A program made the position numbers and the translations under genes. A DNA stretch of 5,643 bases, taken from assembly GCA_934526185.1 (NCBI GenBank), contig CAKTAA010000131.1:1-5643 (forward strand), written 5' to 3'. The notes under the pieces are model-generated. The model did no database searches, had not been told where the DNA came from, and was given only the letters and a program-made list of their open reading frames with translations. This DNA comes from an uncultured Eubacteriales bacterium (lineage in GTDB: Bacteria; Bacillota; Clostridia; Oscillospirales; CAG-272). The stretch's first letter is position 1. Each line of letters opens with the position of its first letter. Positions 5,448 to 5,643 of this stretch are shown piece after piece.

Positions 5448-5643
5448 CGAATTCTATCGTCCCCGTCGGCTTCGGCGTCAGATCGTAAAGAACGCGGTTG
5501 ACACCCTTCACCTCCGAAGTAATCCGCGCCGTAATTTTTTGCAGCAGGGAAAACGGCACATCCGCAACGGAAGCAGTCATCGCATCCACCGTATTAACCG
5601 CGCGGAGGATCACCGGCCATACGAACGTACGGACATTTTCCCG
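5443..5643 (-). CDS. guaA: GMP synthase (glutamine-hydrolysing), C-terminal end, cut by the right edge
   Basis: The last 66 codons plus stop are present; the rest lies beyond the right edge. The translated end contains F-V-W-P-V-I-L-R-A-V-N-T-V-D-A-M-T-A, then I-T-S-E-V-K-G-V-N-R-V-L-Y-D-L-T, and closes K-P-T-G-T-I-E-F-E. This matches the GMP synthase C-terminal dimerisation domain, which carries R-A-V-x-T-x-D-A-M-T-A, an N-R-V-x-Y-D-I-T-like segment and the ending P-P-x-T-I-E-W-E. The enzyme makes GMP from XMP, ATP and glutamine in the cytoplasm. The final aromatic is Phe rather than the usual Trp. The gene points at the AbiE-NUDIX block, and its 3' end is a known integration site for genomic islands, which fits the block being an insertion. 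Confidence 0.92.
   Translation of the reverse strand, partial: RENVRTFVWPVILRAVNTVDAMTASVADVPFSLLQKITARITSEVKGVNRVLYDLTPKPTGTIEFE

Larger units (their letters stand above)
2828..5448 (+). mobile_element. Putative integrase-less genomic island at the guaA 3' end (AbiE-NUDIX cargo)
   Basis: The proposed unit runs between two copies of TTTTATTC (2828-2835 and 5441-5448). The right copy covers the guaA stop codon. The left copy covers the stop codon of a short guaA-tail-like sequence in the same orientation. Just inside each end is a pair of TGTTATC words with 11-base spacing. The interior holds a type IV toxin-antitoxin pair, a NUDIX gene and terminators, all cargo of the kind carried on genomic islands, with AT-rich non-coding ends. 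The 3' end of guaA is an established target of tyrosine-recombinase islands and integrative elements. No recombinase, excisionase or mobilisation gene can be seen, so it would be a decayed or trans-mobilised element (CIME-like). The boundaries are inference; the shared core is short and imperfect beyond eight bases. Confidence 0.45.

Noticed and set aside
5250..5501. Plus-strand open frame of 83 codons
   Set aside because: It starts inside a terminator hairpin, runs through the TGTTATC repeats and ends antisense to the guaA C-terminus, which is clearly coding on the other strand.

Overview
The window looks like a chromosomal segment of a low-to-mid GC Firmicute, probably a member of the Clostridia. 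This rests on strong AGGAGG-type ribosome binding sites, TATAAT promoters with TGn extensions, a lipobox lipoprotein, a YesN-like AraC regulator, and the style of the AbiE and NUDIX proteins. The species cannot be named from the sequence.

Left part (1-2766). A minus-strand pair holds a surface lipoprotein with a pectate-lyase-like parallel beta-helix (125-1456) and, 34 bases downstream, the first 30 codons of a membrane-associated protein that runs off the left edge. Divergent from them is a plus-strand AraC-family regulator (1756-2682). The 300-base region between the two start codons carries a candidate promoter for each side and small palindromes. The arrangement suggests that the regulator controls the neighbouring lipoprotein operon, probably in response to a carbohydrate. 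A hairpin terminator follows the regulator.

Middle part (about 2828-5448). A compact plus-strand cargo block begins with a 300-base AT-rich leader and a strong extended -10 promoter. It then encodes a type IV toxin-antitoxin/abortive-infection pair, the AbiEi antitoxin and the AbiEii nucleotidyltransferase toxin, which overlap by 8 bases. A small NUDIX hydrolase follows. Its natural start codon and ribosome binding site are visible, but an extra base in a run of six T puts them out of frame with the body of the gene. Two stable hairpins close the block.

Right part (5443-5643). This is the last 66 codons of guaA (GMP synthase), on the minus strand and pointing at the cargo block.

Main interpretation. 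The 3' end of guaA is a known integration target for genomic islands. At the far side of the AbiE-NUDIX block, in the same orientation as guaA, is a short sequence that reads G-F-V-E-W-E-stop, close to the usual GMP synthase C-terminus. It shares the octamer TTTTATTC with the real guaA end. Each end of the block also carries a pair of TGTTATC repeats with 11-base spacing. No integrase is present. The block therefore looks like a 2.6 kb integrase-less, possibly trans-mobilised defence island inserted between the AraC gene and guaA. The island boundaries are inference; the genes themselves are well supported.
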